DNA of 64,000 nt from Halobacillus fulvus (GTDB taxonomy: Bacteria > Bacillota > Bacilli > Bacillales > Halobacillaceae). Shown piece after piece: positions 9,998 through 18,018 of the stretch (positions are counted from its first letter, which is position 1; the number at the start of each line of letters is the position of its first letter). The position numbers and the translations under genes are program-made. The stretch lies in the NCBI GenBank assembly GCA_004078665.1, contig SCFO01000002.1, positions 372,001 to 436,000 on the forward strand. The letters are read 5' to 3'. The notes under the pieces were generated by a model. The model was given only the letters and a program-made list of their open reading frames with translations, searched no databases and was not told where the DNA came from.

Positions 9998-10849
9998 ATG
10001 AAATACCAGATTGAGCATACGAACACTTTTTATTACGATAACTTCGTAGACCAGAGTATGAATCATATTCGGCTGAAGCCGAGGACAGACGAGTGTCAAA
10101 GGCTCTTATCATACCGGACAGAAATTAATCCGAATTCGATGACCAAAGAACATATTGACCTGTGGGGGAATCATGTGGAAACGTTTTTCATCCCAGAAAA
10201 ACACGAACATTTAACGGTCAAAACGATTTCTACAGTAAGCATCCAGAAAAGCCCGTTCATTCGCATGATTCATTTTTCAGATGAAATGAAGGAGATTTTC
10301 CATTCGGAATTATTTCATAGTCATTACTTGGCTTATCTGAATGAAACACCTTACACGTTCTTGTATAAGGAGCAGGTGGATGAGATCACTCGTGCTGTCG
10401 GGGACCCGTCCAATCCGGTCCAGTTTTCTATAGACTTAATGGCTTATTTACACCAGTCTATTGTATATAATACGACATCCACTGTAGTGAACACGAAAGC
10501 TTATGAAGCCTGGCCATTGAAAGGTGGGGTGTGTCAGGATTATGCGCACATTATGATTGGTATTTTACGAGCGAACGGAATTCCTTCTCGTTACGTAAGC
10601 GGCTATCTTTATGTCGGAGAAGATTCAGCACTTGTTGGGGATGCTGCCACACATGCCTGGGTGGAAGTCATGATTCCAGGAATCGGTTGGATCGGATTGG
10701 ATCCGACGAACAACGTGGAAGCTCTCGAACAGCATATCCGGATTGGGACAGGTAGAGATTACGCAGACGTCAGTCCGCTTCAAGGTGTCTATCGTGGAGG
10801 CGGTCAGAATCTTGATGTGAAAGTCAGTGTCGCATTAGTGGATCATTAA
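9998..10849 (+). CDS. Transglutaminase-like cysteine protease family protein
   Basis: 283-aa protein with an N-terminal bacterial transglutaminase-like beta domain (KYQIEHTNTFYYD, IRLKPRTDECQ) and a papain-fold transglutaminase core. The catalytic triad is visible: Cys179 in GGVCQDYAHI, His219 in THAWVEV, and Asp235 in GLDPTN. No signal peptide, so it is cytoplasmic. It is third in the operon, 24 bases behind the alpha-E gene. In this context the protein may hydrolyse or exchange the amide bonds made by the ATP-grasp partner; that role is inference. Confidence 0.88.
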   Translation: MKYQIEHTNTFYYDNFVDQSMNHIRLKPRTDECQRLLSYRTEINPNSMTKEHIDLWGNHVETFFIPEKHEHLTVKTISTVSIQKSPFIRMIHFSDEMKEIFHSELFHSHYLAYLNETPYTFLYKEQVDEITRAVGDPSNPVQFSIDLMAYLHQSIVYNTTSTVVNTKAYEAWPLKGGVCQDYAHIMIGILRANGIPSRYVSGYLYVGEDSALVGDAATHAWVEVMIPGIGWIGLDPTNNVEALEQHIRIGTGRDYADVSPLQGVYRGGGQNLDVKVSVALVDH

Positions 10850-10866
10850 TTTGATCTTATTGTAGT

Positions 10867-10911
10867 AAAAACGCATGAAACCTGCTGTAAGTAGCAGGTT
10901 TCATGCGTTTT
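10867..10911. terminator. Bidirectional terminator
   Basis: About 19-bp near-perfect stem (AAACGCATGAAACCTGCT / AGCAGGTTTCATGCGTTT) with A and T tracts on its two sides, between the convergent transglutaminase and brnQ genes. Confidence 0.88.
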
Positions 10912-10918
10912 GTTTCCT

Positions 10919-12287
10919 TTAATTCTGGTAGCTTTCTGATGTGCTCGTCTGGCCTTTGATCATATGAACGATATAGCCGGCACCTCCACCGATCAAGGCA
11001 GGAACAATCCAGCTTAAGTTCATTTCAAAGAAAGGAAGCTGGCTGATCAGAGGAGTGATAAATGATACATCTGTTCCAAAAGCTACAAGTCCATCATATA
11101 CTCCAATGAAGGCCGTGAGCAGAATAGCTCCCCGATATACATAAGGCGAATGATCGAATAGGCGGCCCATGAAAGTTAAAGCTATTAAAACGATCGTAAT
11201 CGGGTAAACAAATACAAGAACAGGTACAGAATAAGCAATAATCTGATTTAGACCAATATTAGATATACCGAAGCTTAATAGCGTCACGATGATGACGACA
11301 TGTTTATAGGAAAGAGCGGAGATTCGTTTAGAAAAGAACTGACCGCACGCCACTGTTAGTCCTACACATGTTGTAAAGCAGGCGAGAGCAACGATGACAC
11401 CAAGCAACAGTGTACCTGGTTGTCCATAAAGGATTTGAGCAGCACCAGCTAAGATGGCACTACCGTTTTCATATGTGCCCTCTGTCGCCATTTTCGCTCC
11501 GATCCAGCCGATAGAAACATATACGCTCGTCAATCCGATCGCCGTAACAATACCCGCCTGGAGCGTGCGTTTTGTCAGCATTTTCGGGTCTGTAATGCCG
11601 CGATCACGGAACGCTGTTACGACAATGATTCCGAAAGCTAGTGAAGCAATCGCATCCATTGTCAAGTATCCTTCAATAAAGCCGGTGAAGAAAGGCTTTT
11701 CTTGATACTTTTCTGTAGCAGGCTGGATGGACCCGTCCAACATGAAGATGCTACCAATCACTAATCCCAGAATAGCTAAAAACAAAGCCGGTGTAAGAAA
11801 TTGGCCAATTCGGTCTACAAGCTTGGATGGATTCAGGCTTACTAAATAAACGAGCACAAAAAAGATGACCGTATATATGAATAACGTCAAAGCCGAGCTG
11901 TTCGAAAACGGAACAACAGCTGTTTCGAAAGCGACATTGGCAGCACGCGGAATCGCAAAGAAAGGACCGATGACAAGATAAACCATGGCTGTAAAATAAA
12001 AGCCAAATAATGGATGGACTCGCCCGGCGAGCTCGGTTGCCCCGTTACGCACAAATGAAATTGCTGCCACAGTAATGATCGGGGTCCCCACTCCCGTTAC
12101 GCACAAATGAAATTGCTGCCACAGTAATGATCGGGATCCCCACTCCCGTTAATATAAAACCTGCAATGGCTGGAAGATAAGAAGTACCGGATTCAATACC
12201 GAGGGTTACAGGGTAAATCAGGTTTCCAGCTCCAAAAAACAAGGCAAACAGCGTAAAGCCGATAAAAAGTATGTCTCTGGACTTCAT
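10919..12287 (-). pseudogene. brnQ: brnQ, branched-chain amino acid:cation symporter, frameshifted by a 52-bp duplication
   Basis: LIVCS-family branched-chain amino acid carrier. The 5' part (from ATG 12287, AGGAGG nine bases upstream) encodes SRDILFIGFTLFALFFGAGN, a typical BrnQ N-terminus, and runs to FVRNG. A 52-bp tandem duplication then shifts the frame and translation ends after about 80 residues. The rest (ATELAGRVHPLFGFYF to the C-terminus) is open in another frame from about 12106. Removing one copy of the repeat gives exactly 1317 bases, a 438-aa intact BrnQ, which is the normal length. No other lesion is visible. It is either a recent inactivation, a reversible slippage allele or an assembly artefact. 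Confidence 0.85.
12041..12144. repeat. 52-bp tandem direct duplication inside brnQ
   Basis: Copies at 12041-12092 and 12093-12144 differ at one position (g/a, giving Thr or Ile in the G-V-G-(T/I)-P-I motif). A partial third start, CCCGTT, follows at 12145-12150 and could have served as microhomology. Because 52 is not a multiple of three, the duplication frameshifts the gene. Confidence 0.95.
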
Positions 12288-12323
12288 ACCATGGTTCCTC
12301 CTCTGGGGTGTCTGAATAGTCTA

Positions 12324-12359
12324 CGTAAAAAAAGCTCTTCCTATCCAAAGGATGAGCCC
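12324..12359 (-). terminator. Terminator-like hairpin in the brnQ leader
   Basis: On the minus strand: GGCTC-A-TCC / GGA-A-GAGCT stem with one mismatch, then a run of seven T. It lies between the brnQ promoter and its start codon, so it would act as an attenuator. The 5' arm overlaps the last codons of a 14-codon leader ORF. Confidence 0.5.
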
Positions 12360-12385
12360 AAAACAAGGTCAACAATCGACATCAT
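12341..12385 (-). CDS. Candidate leader peptide of brnQ
   Basis: Fourteen codons, MMSIVDLVLGSSFG, ending in TAG inside the attenuator-like hairpin. Codons 4-9 read Ile-Val-Asp-Leu-Val-Leu: five of six are branched-chain residues, the substrates of the downstream carrier. The ribosome site is weak (CAAGAACGA). Translation is not proven; the composition and place are what make it worth recording. Confidence 0.35.
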   Translation of the reverse strand: MMSIVDLVLGSSFG

Positions 12386-12414
12386 TCGTTCTTGTATAAA
12401 ATCACAACGCCGTA

Positions 12415-12444
12415 ATATTACCAATGTCTAAAAATTATGTCAAT
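12415..12444 (-). promoter_or_regulatory. Sigma-A promoter of brnQ
   Basis: Minus strand TTGACA, 17-base spacer, TAATAT. It implies a leader of about 120 nt before the brnQ ATG. Confidence 0.75.
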
Positions 12445-12448
12445 CCTT

Positions 12449-12463
12449 TTTGTTAGAAAATTT
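12449..12463. promoter_or_regulatory. Possible CodY box
   Basis: Minus-strand AATTTTCTAACAAAA matches the CodY consensus AATTTTCWGAAAATT at about 11 of 15 positions and sits just upstream of the -35 of brnQ. CodY, which senses branched-chain amino acids, commonly controls such carriers in Bacilli; the site itself is only a moderate match. Confidence 0.3.
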
Positions 12464-12625
12464 AAAAGGTTATGATTTCCAAGTGTGAAAAAAGGTGAAC
12501 TTCATTAATAGGGCTCTAAAAAATGGACTTAAAAATTCATAATAGTTTACAGGGAGGGGGAGGGCATATAGAATGTTCCTATATTAAATATGACGACACT
12601 ATACTGTTTGAGATGAGGGAGATGT

Positions 12626-14482
12626 ATGATTGAATCCATTCTTTTAATGTTTACTATAATCGGGTTGTTAGGGGTTGGCTCCCAATGGGTCGCTTGGCGA
12701 TTCCGTCTGCCTGCTATCGTCGTAATGTCCATTGCCGGCCTGCTTGCAGGACCTGTTCTAGGCCTGATGAATCCGGAACAGGATTTTGGAGATTTATATA
12801 ATCCGATTATCTCCCTGGCTGTAGCCGTCATCTTGTTTGAAGGAAGTCTTAACCTCGATTTTAAAGAAGTTCGTGGATTAGGGAGACCTGTATTTCGGAT
12901 CGTGACGTTCGGGGCATTTATTGCCTGGATTCTAGGATCTCTTGCCGCCCATTATGTAGCCGGTCTTTCTTGGGCTGTGGCATTTACGATTGGTGGGCTC
13001 TTTATTGTAACTGGTCCGACCGTCATCCTTCCTTTGCTTAGGCAGGCTAAGCTGAAGCCGAGGCCGGCCAAGATTTTAAAGTGGGAAGGAATCATTGTGG
13101 ACCCGATCGGGGCGTTATTAGCCGTTTTTGCTTTTGAGATTATCGTCTTTTTGACGAGTAATGAGTCAGGTCCTTTGTTCATGTTCTTTCTTGCTTCTAT
13201 ATTTGCTGGTTTCCTTGGGTTCGGACTCGGGAAGGCAGTCGGATTTATGTTTGAGAAAGGGTATGTCCCTGAATTCTTAAAATCTCCAGTTGTGTTCGCG
13301 TCGGTTATCGCCTGTTTCACCATTGCTGATGAAGTCGTTCACGAAACGGGTCTTCTTTCGGTCACGGTCATGGGTATGACGCTCGCAAATATGAGGATTT
13401 CATCCATCAACGATATGAGGCATTTCAAAGAGAACATCTCACTTTTATTGATTTCGACAATCTTTATCATGTTGACAGCCTCTTTAACGCAAGAAACACT
13501 GCTTGAGATCTTGAATATTCGCATCATCGGTTTTGTGTTACTGATGCTATTCATCGTCCGCCCGCTTTCGATTTTCCTGTCTACTGCCGGAACAGACTTA
13601 TCGAAATCCGAAAAGCTTCTCGTGGGCTGGATCGCACCACGTGGAATTGTAGCCTTGACGGTGGCAGGCTACTTTGCGAGCGTTCTGTTAGAGGAAGGGT
13701 TTGAAGATGCTTCGATTCTTATTTCGCTTACGTTCGCGCTAGTGTTTACGACGGTAGTTGCCCACGGCTTCTCAATCGGAGTTCTTTCGAAGAAGCTCGG
13801 ATTGTCGATGGAAGGTCCGCCGGGAGTGTTGATCACGGGGGGGAGTGCATTTTCTACTGGACTTGCCAAGACGTTAGAGGATATGAAAGTTCCTGTATTG
13901 ATATCAGATTCATCTTGGGAACGTTTATCAAGTGCCCGCTCGCAGGGGATTAAGTCGTATCATGGAGAAATCCTCTCGGAGCAGACCGAGTACTATTTAG
14001 ATATGACGCCTTATGAATATATTTTAGGCGCAACAGAAATCGATTCGTATAACGCTCTTGTTTGTACGACATTTGTGCCTGAGTTCGGCCGAAATAACTC
14101 TTTCCAGCTAAGTCTCTGTAATCAAGAAGGGGACGACTTGGAGGATTTAGGCCATACCATTGGAGGTAGACTGCTCTTTAGTGAAGAAGCTTCATGGGAG
14201 AACTTGAATGACATGGTGCTTAACGGATATGTTTTCCGTAAAACGAATATTACAGAACGTTACTCCTATCAGCAGTATTTAGAAAACCTGGATGAGCAGG
14301 CACTTAAGCTGCTCGTGAAAAAGCCGACAGGTAAGATTGAATTCTTTACTCACGAGAACGGATTGAAGCCTGAGACAGGTGATGTCATCGTCTCCCTTAC
14401 ACCTCCTAGTAAAGAATTTGAAAAAATTCAGGAGAAATTGGAAGAGAAGCGTAATGGTAAAAATGGCAAAGCTAATAAATAG
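12626..14482 (+). CDS. CPA1-type cation:proton antiporter with cytosolic regulatory tail
   Basis: 618-aa Na+(K+)/H+ antiporter of the monovalent cation:proton antiporter-1 family. About 12 membrane segments fill the first 400 residues, with ILFEGSLNLDF, TGPTVILPLLRQ and WEGIIVDPIGALLAVFAFE carrying the conserved Asp of the exchange site. The C-terminal 220 residues contain a Rossmann-like TrkA-N/RCK-type segment (GVLITGGSAFSTGLAKTLED) and a further charged domain, suggesting ligand gating. The start is ATG 12626, as an ATG four bases earlier stops at once. It fits pH and salt homeostasis in a halophile. Divergent from brnQ. Confidence 0.88.
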   Translation: MIESILLMFTIIGLLGVGSQWVAWRFRLPAIVVMSIAGLLAGPVLGLMNPEQDFGDLYNPIISLAVAVILFEGSLNLDFKEVRGLGRPVFRIVTFGAFIAWILGSLAAHYVAGLSWAVAFTIGGLFIVTGPTVILPLLRQAKLKPRPAKILKWEGIIVDPIGALLAVFAFEIIVFLTSNESGPLFMFFLASIFAGFLGFGLGKAVGFMFEKGYVPEFLKSPVVFASVIACFTIADEVVHETGLLSVTVMGMTLANMRISSINDMRHFKENISLLLISTIFIMLTASLTQETLLEILNIRIIGFVLLMLFIVRPLSIFLSTAGTDLSKSEKLLVGWIAPRGIVALTVAGYFASVLLEEGFEDASILISLTFALVFTTVVAHGFSIGVLSKKLGLSMEGPPGVLITGGSAFSTGLAKTLEDMKVPVLISDSSWERLSSARSQGIKSYHGEILSEQTEYYLDMTPYEYILGATEIDSYNALVCTTFVPEFGRNNSFQLSLCNQEGDDLEDLGHTIGGRLLFSEEASWENLNDMVLNGYVFRKTNITERYSYQQYLENLDEQALKLLVKKPTGKIEFFTHENGLKPETGDVIVSLTPPSKEFEKIQEKLEEKRNGKNGKANK

Positions 14483-14511
14483 AATAGGGTGCTTTTCAGC
14501 CCTTTTATGAG

Positions 14512-14556
14512 AAAACCTCTCCCCAGGTGTTTTACCTGGGGAGAGGTTCTTTTTTA
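14512..14556. terminator. Bidirectional terminator
   Basis: Stem AAACCTCTCCCCAGGT / ACCTGGGGAGAGGTT with flanking A and T runs, between the convergent antiporter and the SE1832-like gene. Confidence 0.88.
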
Positions 14557-14736
14557 ATCTTCGGCTTGAGCTAGCTTTTTATTTAAATCCTTTAATTCTT
14601 CTTCCATACGTTCCAGCTGCTTTTCGGCATTTTGCACATTTCCGCCTGCAGCATCCAACTTATCCAAATCGCCTTGGATCCGGATGTAATCTGACTTCAA
14701 GAAAGTAATTTGATCCTGAATTTCTTTTTTAGTCAC
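14554..14736 (-). CDS. SE1832 family small coiled-coil protein
   Basis: 60-aa, highly charged protein (MTKKEIQDQITFLKSDYIRI...) that matches the SE1832 family of small Firmicutes proteins of unknown function. Almost the whole length is heptad-like, with KQLERMEEELKDLNKKLAQAE at the C-terminus, so a helical dimer is likely. It has a good ribosome site (AAAGGAGTGAT) and ends in the shared terminator. Monocistronic. Confidence 0.82.
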   Translation of the reverse strand: MTKKEIQDQITFLKSDYIRIQGDLDKLDAAGGNVQNAEKQLERMEEELKDLNKKLAQAED

Positions 14737-14847
14737 GAATAATCACTCCTTTCTTCTATTGTAGAGGATGTGTCAACCTATTATAATGGAATACAATTCC
14801 ATATAAAAGATATAGGTTTCTTAGATGAAAGAAAGGGGTATGAAACT

Positions 14848-15696
14848 ATGGAACTAGTTCTAGAGAAAGACCCGCAACGATTCCTTGAAAAAGTTGAACC
14901 TTTATTGCTCAAGAGAGAAGCCGAAAACAATTTACCTCTAGGCATTCTCCATCATCTCGTTCGCCAGAAAGAAGACGCTCCTCCTCTCCTCATATATGGA
15001 AAGGATGAAGGTGAAATCGTCTCGATGACGATGAGAACTCCACCACATCTTTGGATTCTTCCTTCTATTGCACTTCTTACACGCGAACAAGTAGAGGCTA
15101 TGGTACTGTTTATGTCCAATAATCATTTGGATGTGCCCGGAGTTTTGGGAGAAGAGACTGCTATTCAATGGTTTGTAGAAGCATGGGAAAATCTTCACAC
15201 TTCAAGAGCAGTGTTACATATGAAACAGGTAGTTCATCAATTAAAGACATTAAAAGAAATAAAGGCAGGCAAAGGACAAATGATTGTGGCTAAAGCGGAG
15301 CATCAGTCTCTGCTTAAGACTTGGTTTGAACAATATGCGGTCGAAACAGGGGAAGAGCACGTAAAGAATCGTACAGGAGAGTTAGTAGCAGAAGGAATTC
15401 AATCCGGAACGATTCACTTGTGGGTTTTGGGGGACGGAACCCCTGTGTCTATGGCCAGTAGAGCTCGTGAAACCAAGCATGGAGCGACGATTAATGCTGT
15501 TTATACACCGGATCTTTACAAGCGAAATGGATATGCCACACAAGCTGTTTGGCATTTGACTCAGAAGCTTTTGACCCAGGGATATCAATTTTGTGCGCTT
15601 TACACGGACCTTGATAATCCCGTTTCAAATTCGATCTACCAAAAAATCGGATATGAAGAAATTGGCCGGTCTGTGGTTTACCATATGAGAAAATAG
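14848..15696 (+). CDS. GNAT family N-acetyltransferase
   Basis: 282-aa acyl-CoA-dependent N-acyltransferase. The N-terminal half is a degenerate GNAT-like region; the C-terminal half carries the acetyl-CoA loop: VYTPDLYKRNGYATQAVWHL (R/Q-x-x-G-x-G/A type) and then YTDLDNPVSNSIYQKIGYEE, the typical last-strand motif. I choose ATG 14848 because AAAGGGG sits about nine bases upstream; a GTG at 14770 lacks one. The acceptor substrate is unknown. Monocistronic. Confidence 0.82.
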   Translation: MELVLEKDPQRFLEKVEPLLLKREAENNLPLGILHHLVRQKEDAPPLLIYGKDEGEIVSMTMRTPPHLWILPSIALLTREQVEAMVLFMSNNHLDVPGVLGEETAIQWFVEAWENLHTSRAVLHMKQVVHQLKTLKEIKAGKGQMIVAKAEHQSLLKTWFEQYAVETGEEHVKNRTGELVAEGIQSGTIHLWVLGDGTPVSMASRARETKHGATINAVYTPDLYKRNGYATQAVWHLTQKLLTQGYQFCALYTDLDNPVSNSIYQKIGYEEIGRSVVYHMRK

Positions 15697-16108
15697 TTGG
15701 ACGGTGTCGACATTTTTATATTTTATTCGACTGAATTTAAAGGAAATTGCATGATGATTGAGATATGAAGCCTATATATACCTATACACATTACAAGTTC
15801 ATCTCAGTGTAATATTTCCATCAATAAAATAGAATCCAACGCGTAGGCTCATTTGAGTGTTCGCTAGTCGTTCGGTAAAATGTAAAGTAACTGACCTTTC
15901 AGAACATTTGTAATCTCTCACTCCATAAAAGGTATTTTGAAATATCTTTTATTCAACCATACCTCGTTCCATCTACGCTCAAACTAGAGAATTATCATCC
16001 AATTGGGTGCTTTTAACATAAGGATGCACCACTTCACATCACATTCATTCCATGTTCTTTTCCAATAAGAAGGTGGAGCAGGGAAGGTATTAAAGGAGGC
16101 GTACTTAT
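15697..16108. other. 412-bp intergenic stretch without a gene
   Basis: No ORF with a ribosome site and no repeat copy seen. The only structure is a weak inverted repeat, AAAAGGTATTT / AAATATCTTTT, at 15927-15950. The stretch presumably holds the promoter region of the TRAP operon, but I could not single out a convincing -35/-10 pair. Confidence 0.6.
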
Positions 16109-16672
16109 TTGAATCCATTAAAACTTCTAGATAAAGCGATACTTAAAATCGAAGAATTCATTTTGAGTTATGCGGTCATCATTATTGCGCTGATGGTCGT
16201 CGGAAAAGCTTTGGCGCGTGCAATCTTTGGCTATAATATGTCATTTGCTGATGAAGTCAGTCAAATTGCCGTCATCGTTGCAACTTTCATGGGAATCAGT
16301 TACGCAGCGAGAAAAGGTCGTCACATCAGTATGTCCGCATTCTATGATATGGCTCCTTTTAAGGCTCGAAAAGTATTAATGATCATCATTCCGCTGGTTA
16401 CATCGATTATATTGTTTGTCCTCACCTATTATTCTACTCTTCACGTGCTAGATATTCGTGATAGTGGAAGGGTAACGACAGCGATGCAGATCCCGGCTTA
16501 TCTAATGTATATGTTCATTCCAATCGGTCTGTTTTTAGGAGGCGTGCAGTTTCTCCGTAATACATGGCTGAACATAAAAGATCGAGATAAAGTGTACTTA
16601 GGAACAGAAGCAGAAGATTACAACGATAAAGATAAAAGCGAGCAGAACCCACTCGATGAAACGCATCTATAA
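16109..16672 (+). CDS. TRAP transporter small permease (DctQ type)
   Basis: 187-aa, four-helix small membrane subunit of a tripartite ATP-independent periplasmic-type carrier. It begins at TTG, set by AAAGGAGG nine bases upstream. Seen: the family's conserved start region (LDKAILKIEEFILSYAVIIIALMVVGKALAR), FADEVSQIAVIVATFMGISYAARKGRHISM and a charged C-tail. First gene of dctQMP, in the standard order; it stabilises the large permease and the binding-protein contact. Confidence 0.88.
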   Translation: MNPLKLLDKAILKIEEFILSYAVIIIALMVVGKALARAIFGYNMSFADEVSQIAVIVATFMGISYAARKGRHISMSAFYDMAPFKARKVLMIIIPLVTSIILFVLTYYSTLHVLDIRDSGRVTTAMQIPAYLMYMFIPIGLFLGGVQFLRNTWLNIKDRDKVYLGTEAEDYNDKDKSEQNPLDETHL

Positions 16673-16708
16673 CGCTATAAAAAATACAGAACAAGAAAGG
16701 ATCACGAT

Positions 16709-17974
16709 ATGATTGCGACATTACTGACGATCATGGTCGTCCTTCTATTATTGAACTTTCCAATGATGATTCCACTGATGGTGGCACCATTGATCATCAT
16801 GTTCATTTACTTTCCGAATCTCGACCCTATGATCTTAATGGCACAATTTGCAACAGGAATAGAACCGTACGTTCTATTAGCTGTCCCGCTGTTTATTTTT
16901 GCAGCAGATATTATGACAACAGGTAAAACATCTCAAAGGCTACTAGATTTTATCGGGTCCTTTATCGGTCATATCCGAGGGGGATATGCGGTAACGACAG
17001 CGGCTGCCTGCACACTATTCGGAGCGATCTCAGGCTCTACACAGGCTACGGTTGTAGCCGTCGGTAAGCCGATGAGAGAGCGCCTGCTGAAAATCGGTTA
17101 TAAAGATCCGTCCGCTATGGCTTTGATTATCAACTCTAGTGATGTAGCTCTCTTAGTTCCTCCTAGTATCGGGATGATCATATACGGACTAGTGTCTGGT
17201 ACTTCCGTAGGGGATTTGTTCATCGCAGGAATTATTCCAGGAATCATTGTTTTCTTAAGCTTTGCGATTTACAGCATCATCTACGCGAAGGTGAGAGATA
17301 TTCCGCTTGCTCATAAAGCAAGTTGGAGTGAGCGTCTTAAAACGACACGGAAAGCTTTGCTCCCACTCGGTTTTCCAATCATTATCATCGGTGGGATTTA
17401 TACAGGGTTATTCAGTCCGACGGAAGCAGCCGGTATGTCTGTCCTCTACGCATTTATTTTAGAGGTTGTCATTTATCGATCCGTTCACATTAAGGACTTG
17501 CCTAAAATCGCTAGATCGACCGGGCTTGTCACATCTGCCGTCTTCGTCCTCGTGGCCGGTGGACAGGCGTTTACGTGGGTCATATCATTTGCCCGTATTC
17601 CGCAAATGATCGCTGATTCCGTGCTCGGAACAGATCCAAGCGCAATATACGTACTGCTTATGGTGACGATTTTCTTCTTCGTAGGCTGTATGTTTGTCGA
17701 TCCGATCGTCGTTATCTTAGTACTTACACCTATTTTCTACCCGGCAGCTATGAGTGCCGGCGTCGATCCTGTGCACCTTGGAGTCGTCATTACATTCCAG
17801 GCAGCACTTGGTTCTGCAACACCGCCGTTCGGTGTCGATATATTTACCGCCAGTGCGGTATTCAATAAACCATATTTGGAAGTAATTCGGGGCACACCGC
17901 CTTATATCATCATGATGGTGGTCATCTCGTTTTTACTCATATTCTTTGAGGAACTTTCCCTGCTTCTTCTATAA
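16709..17974 (+). CDS. TRAP transporter large permease (DctM type)
   Basis: 421-aa ion-coupled transport subunit with about 12 membrane segments. Recognisable DctM stretches: AVPLFIFAADIMTTGKTSQRL, AACTLFGAISGSTQATVVAVGK, LLVPPSIGMIIYGLVSGTS and SPTEAAGMSVLYAF, plus ALGSATPPFGVDIFTA near the C-terminus. AAAGGATCACGAT precedes the ATG. It uses the Na+ gradient to import a solute, usually a carboxylate, handed over by the binding protein. Confidence 0.92.
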   Translation: MIATLLTIMVVLLLLNFPMMIPLMVAPLIIMFIYFPNLDPMILMAQFATGIEPYVLLAVPLFIFAADIMTTGKTSQRLLDFIGSFIGHIRGGYAVTTAAACTLFGAISGSTQATVVAVGKPMRERLLKIGYKDPSAMALIINSSDVALLVPPSIGMIIYGLVSGTSVGDLFIAGIIPGIIVFLSFAIYSIIYAKVRDIPLAHKASWSERLKTTRKALLPLGFPIIIIGGIYTGLFSPTEAAGMSVLYAFILEVVIYRSVHIKDLPKIARSTGLVTSAVFVLVAGGQAFTWVISFARIPQMIADSVLGTDPSAIYVLLMVTIFFFVGCMFVDPIVVILVLTPIFYPAAMSAGVDPVHLGVVITFQAALGSATPPFGVDIFTASAVFNKPYLEVIRGTPPYIIMMVVISFLLIFFEELSLLLL

Positions 17975-18018
17975 GAAAAGGGGAAAGATGCTATAAAAAA
18001 ATTGGGGAGGTCATTAAC

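Noticed and set aside
12288-12450. T-box riboswitch upstream of brnQ
   Set aside because: No AGGGTGGNACCGCG-type T-box sequence or specifier stem is present; only a plain hairpin with T tract.
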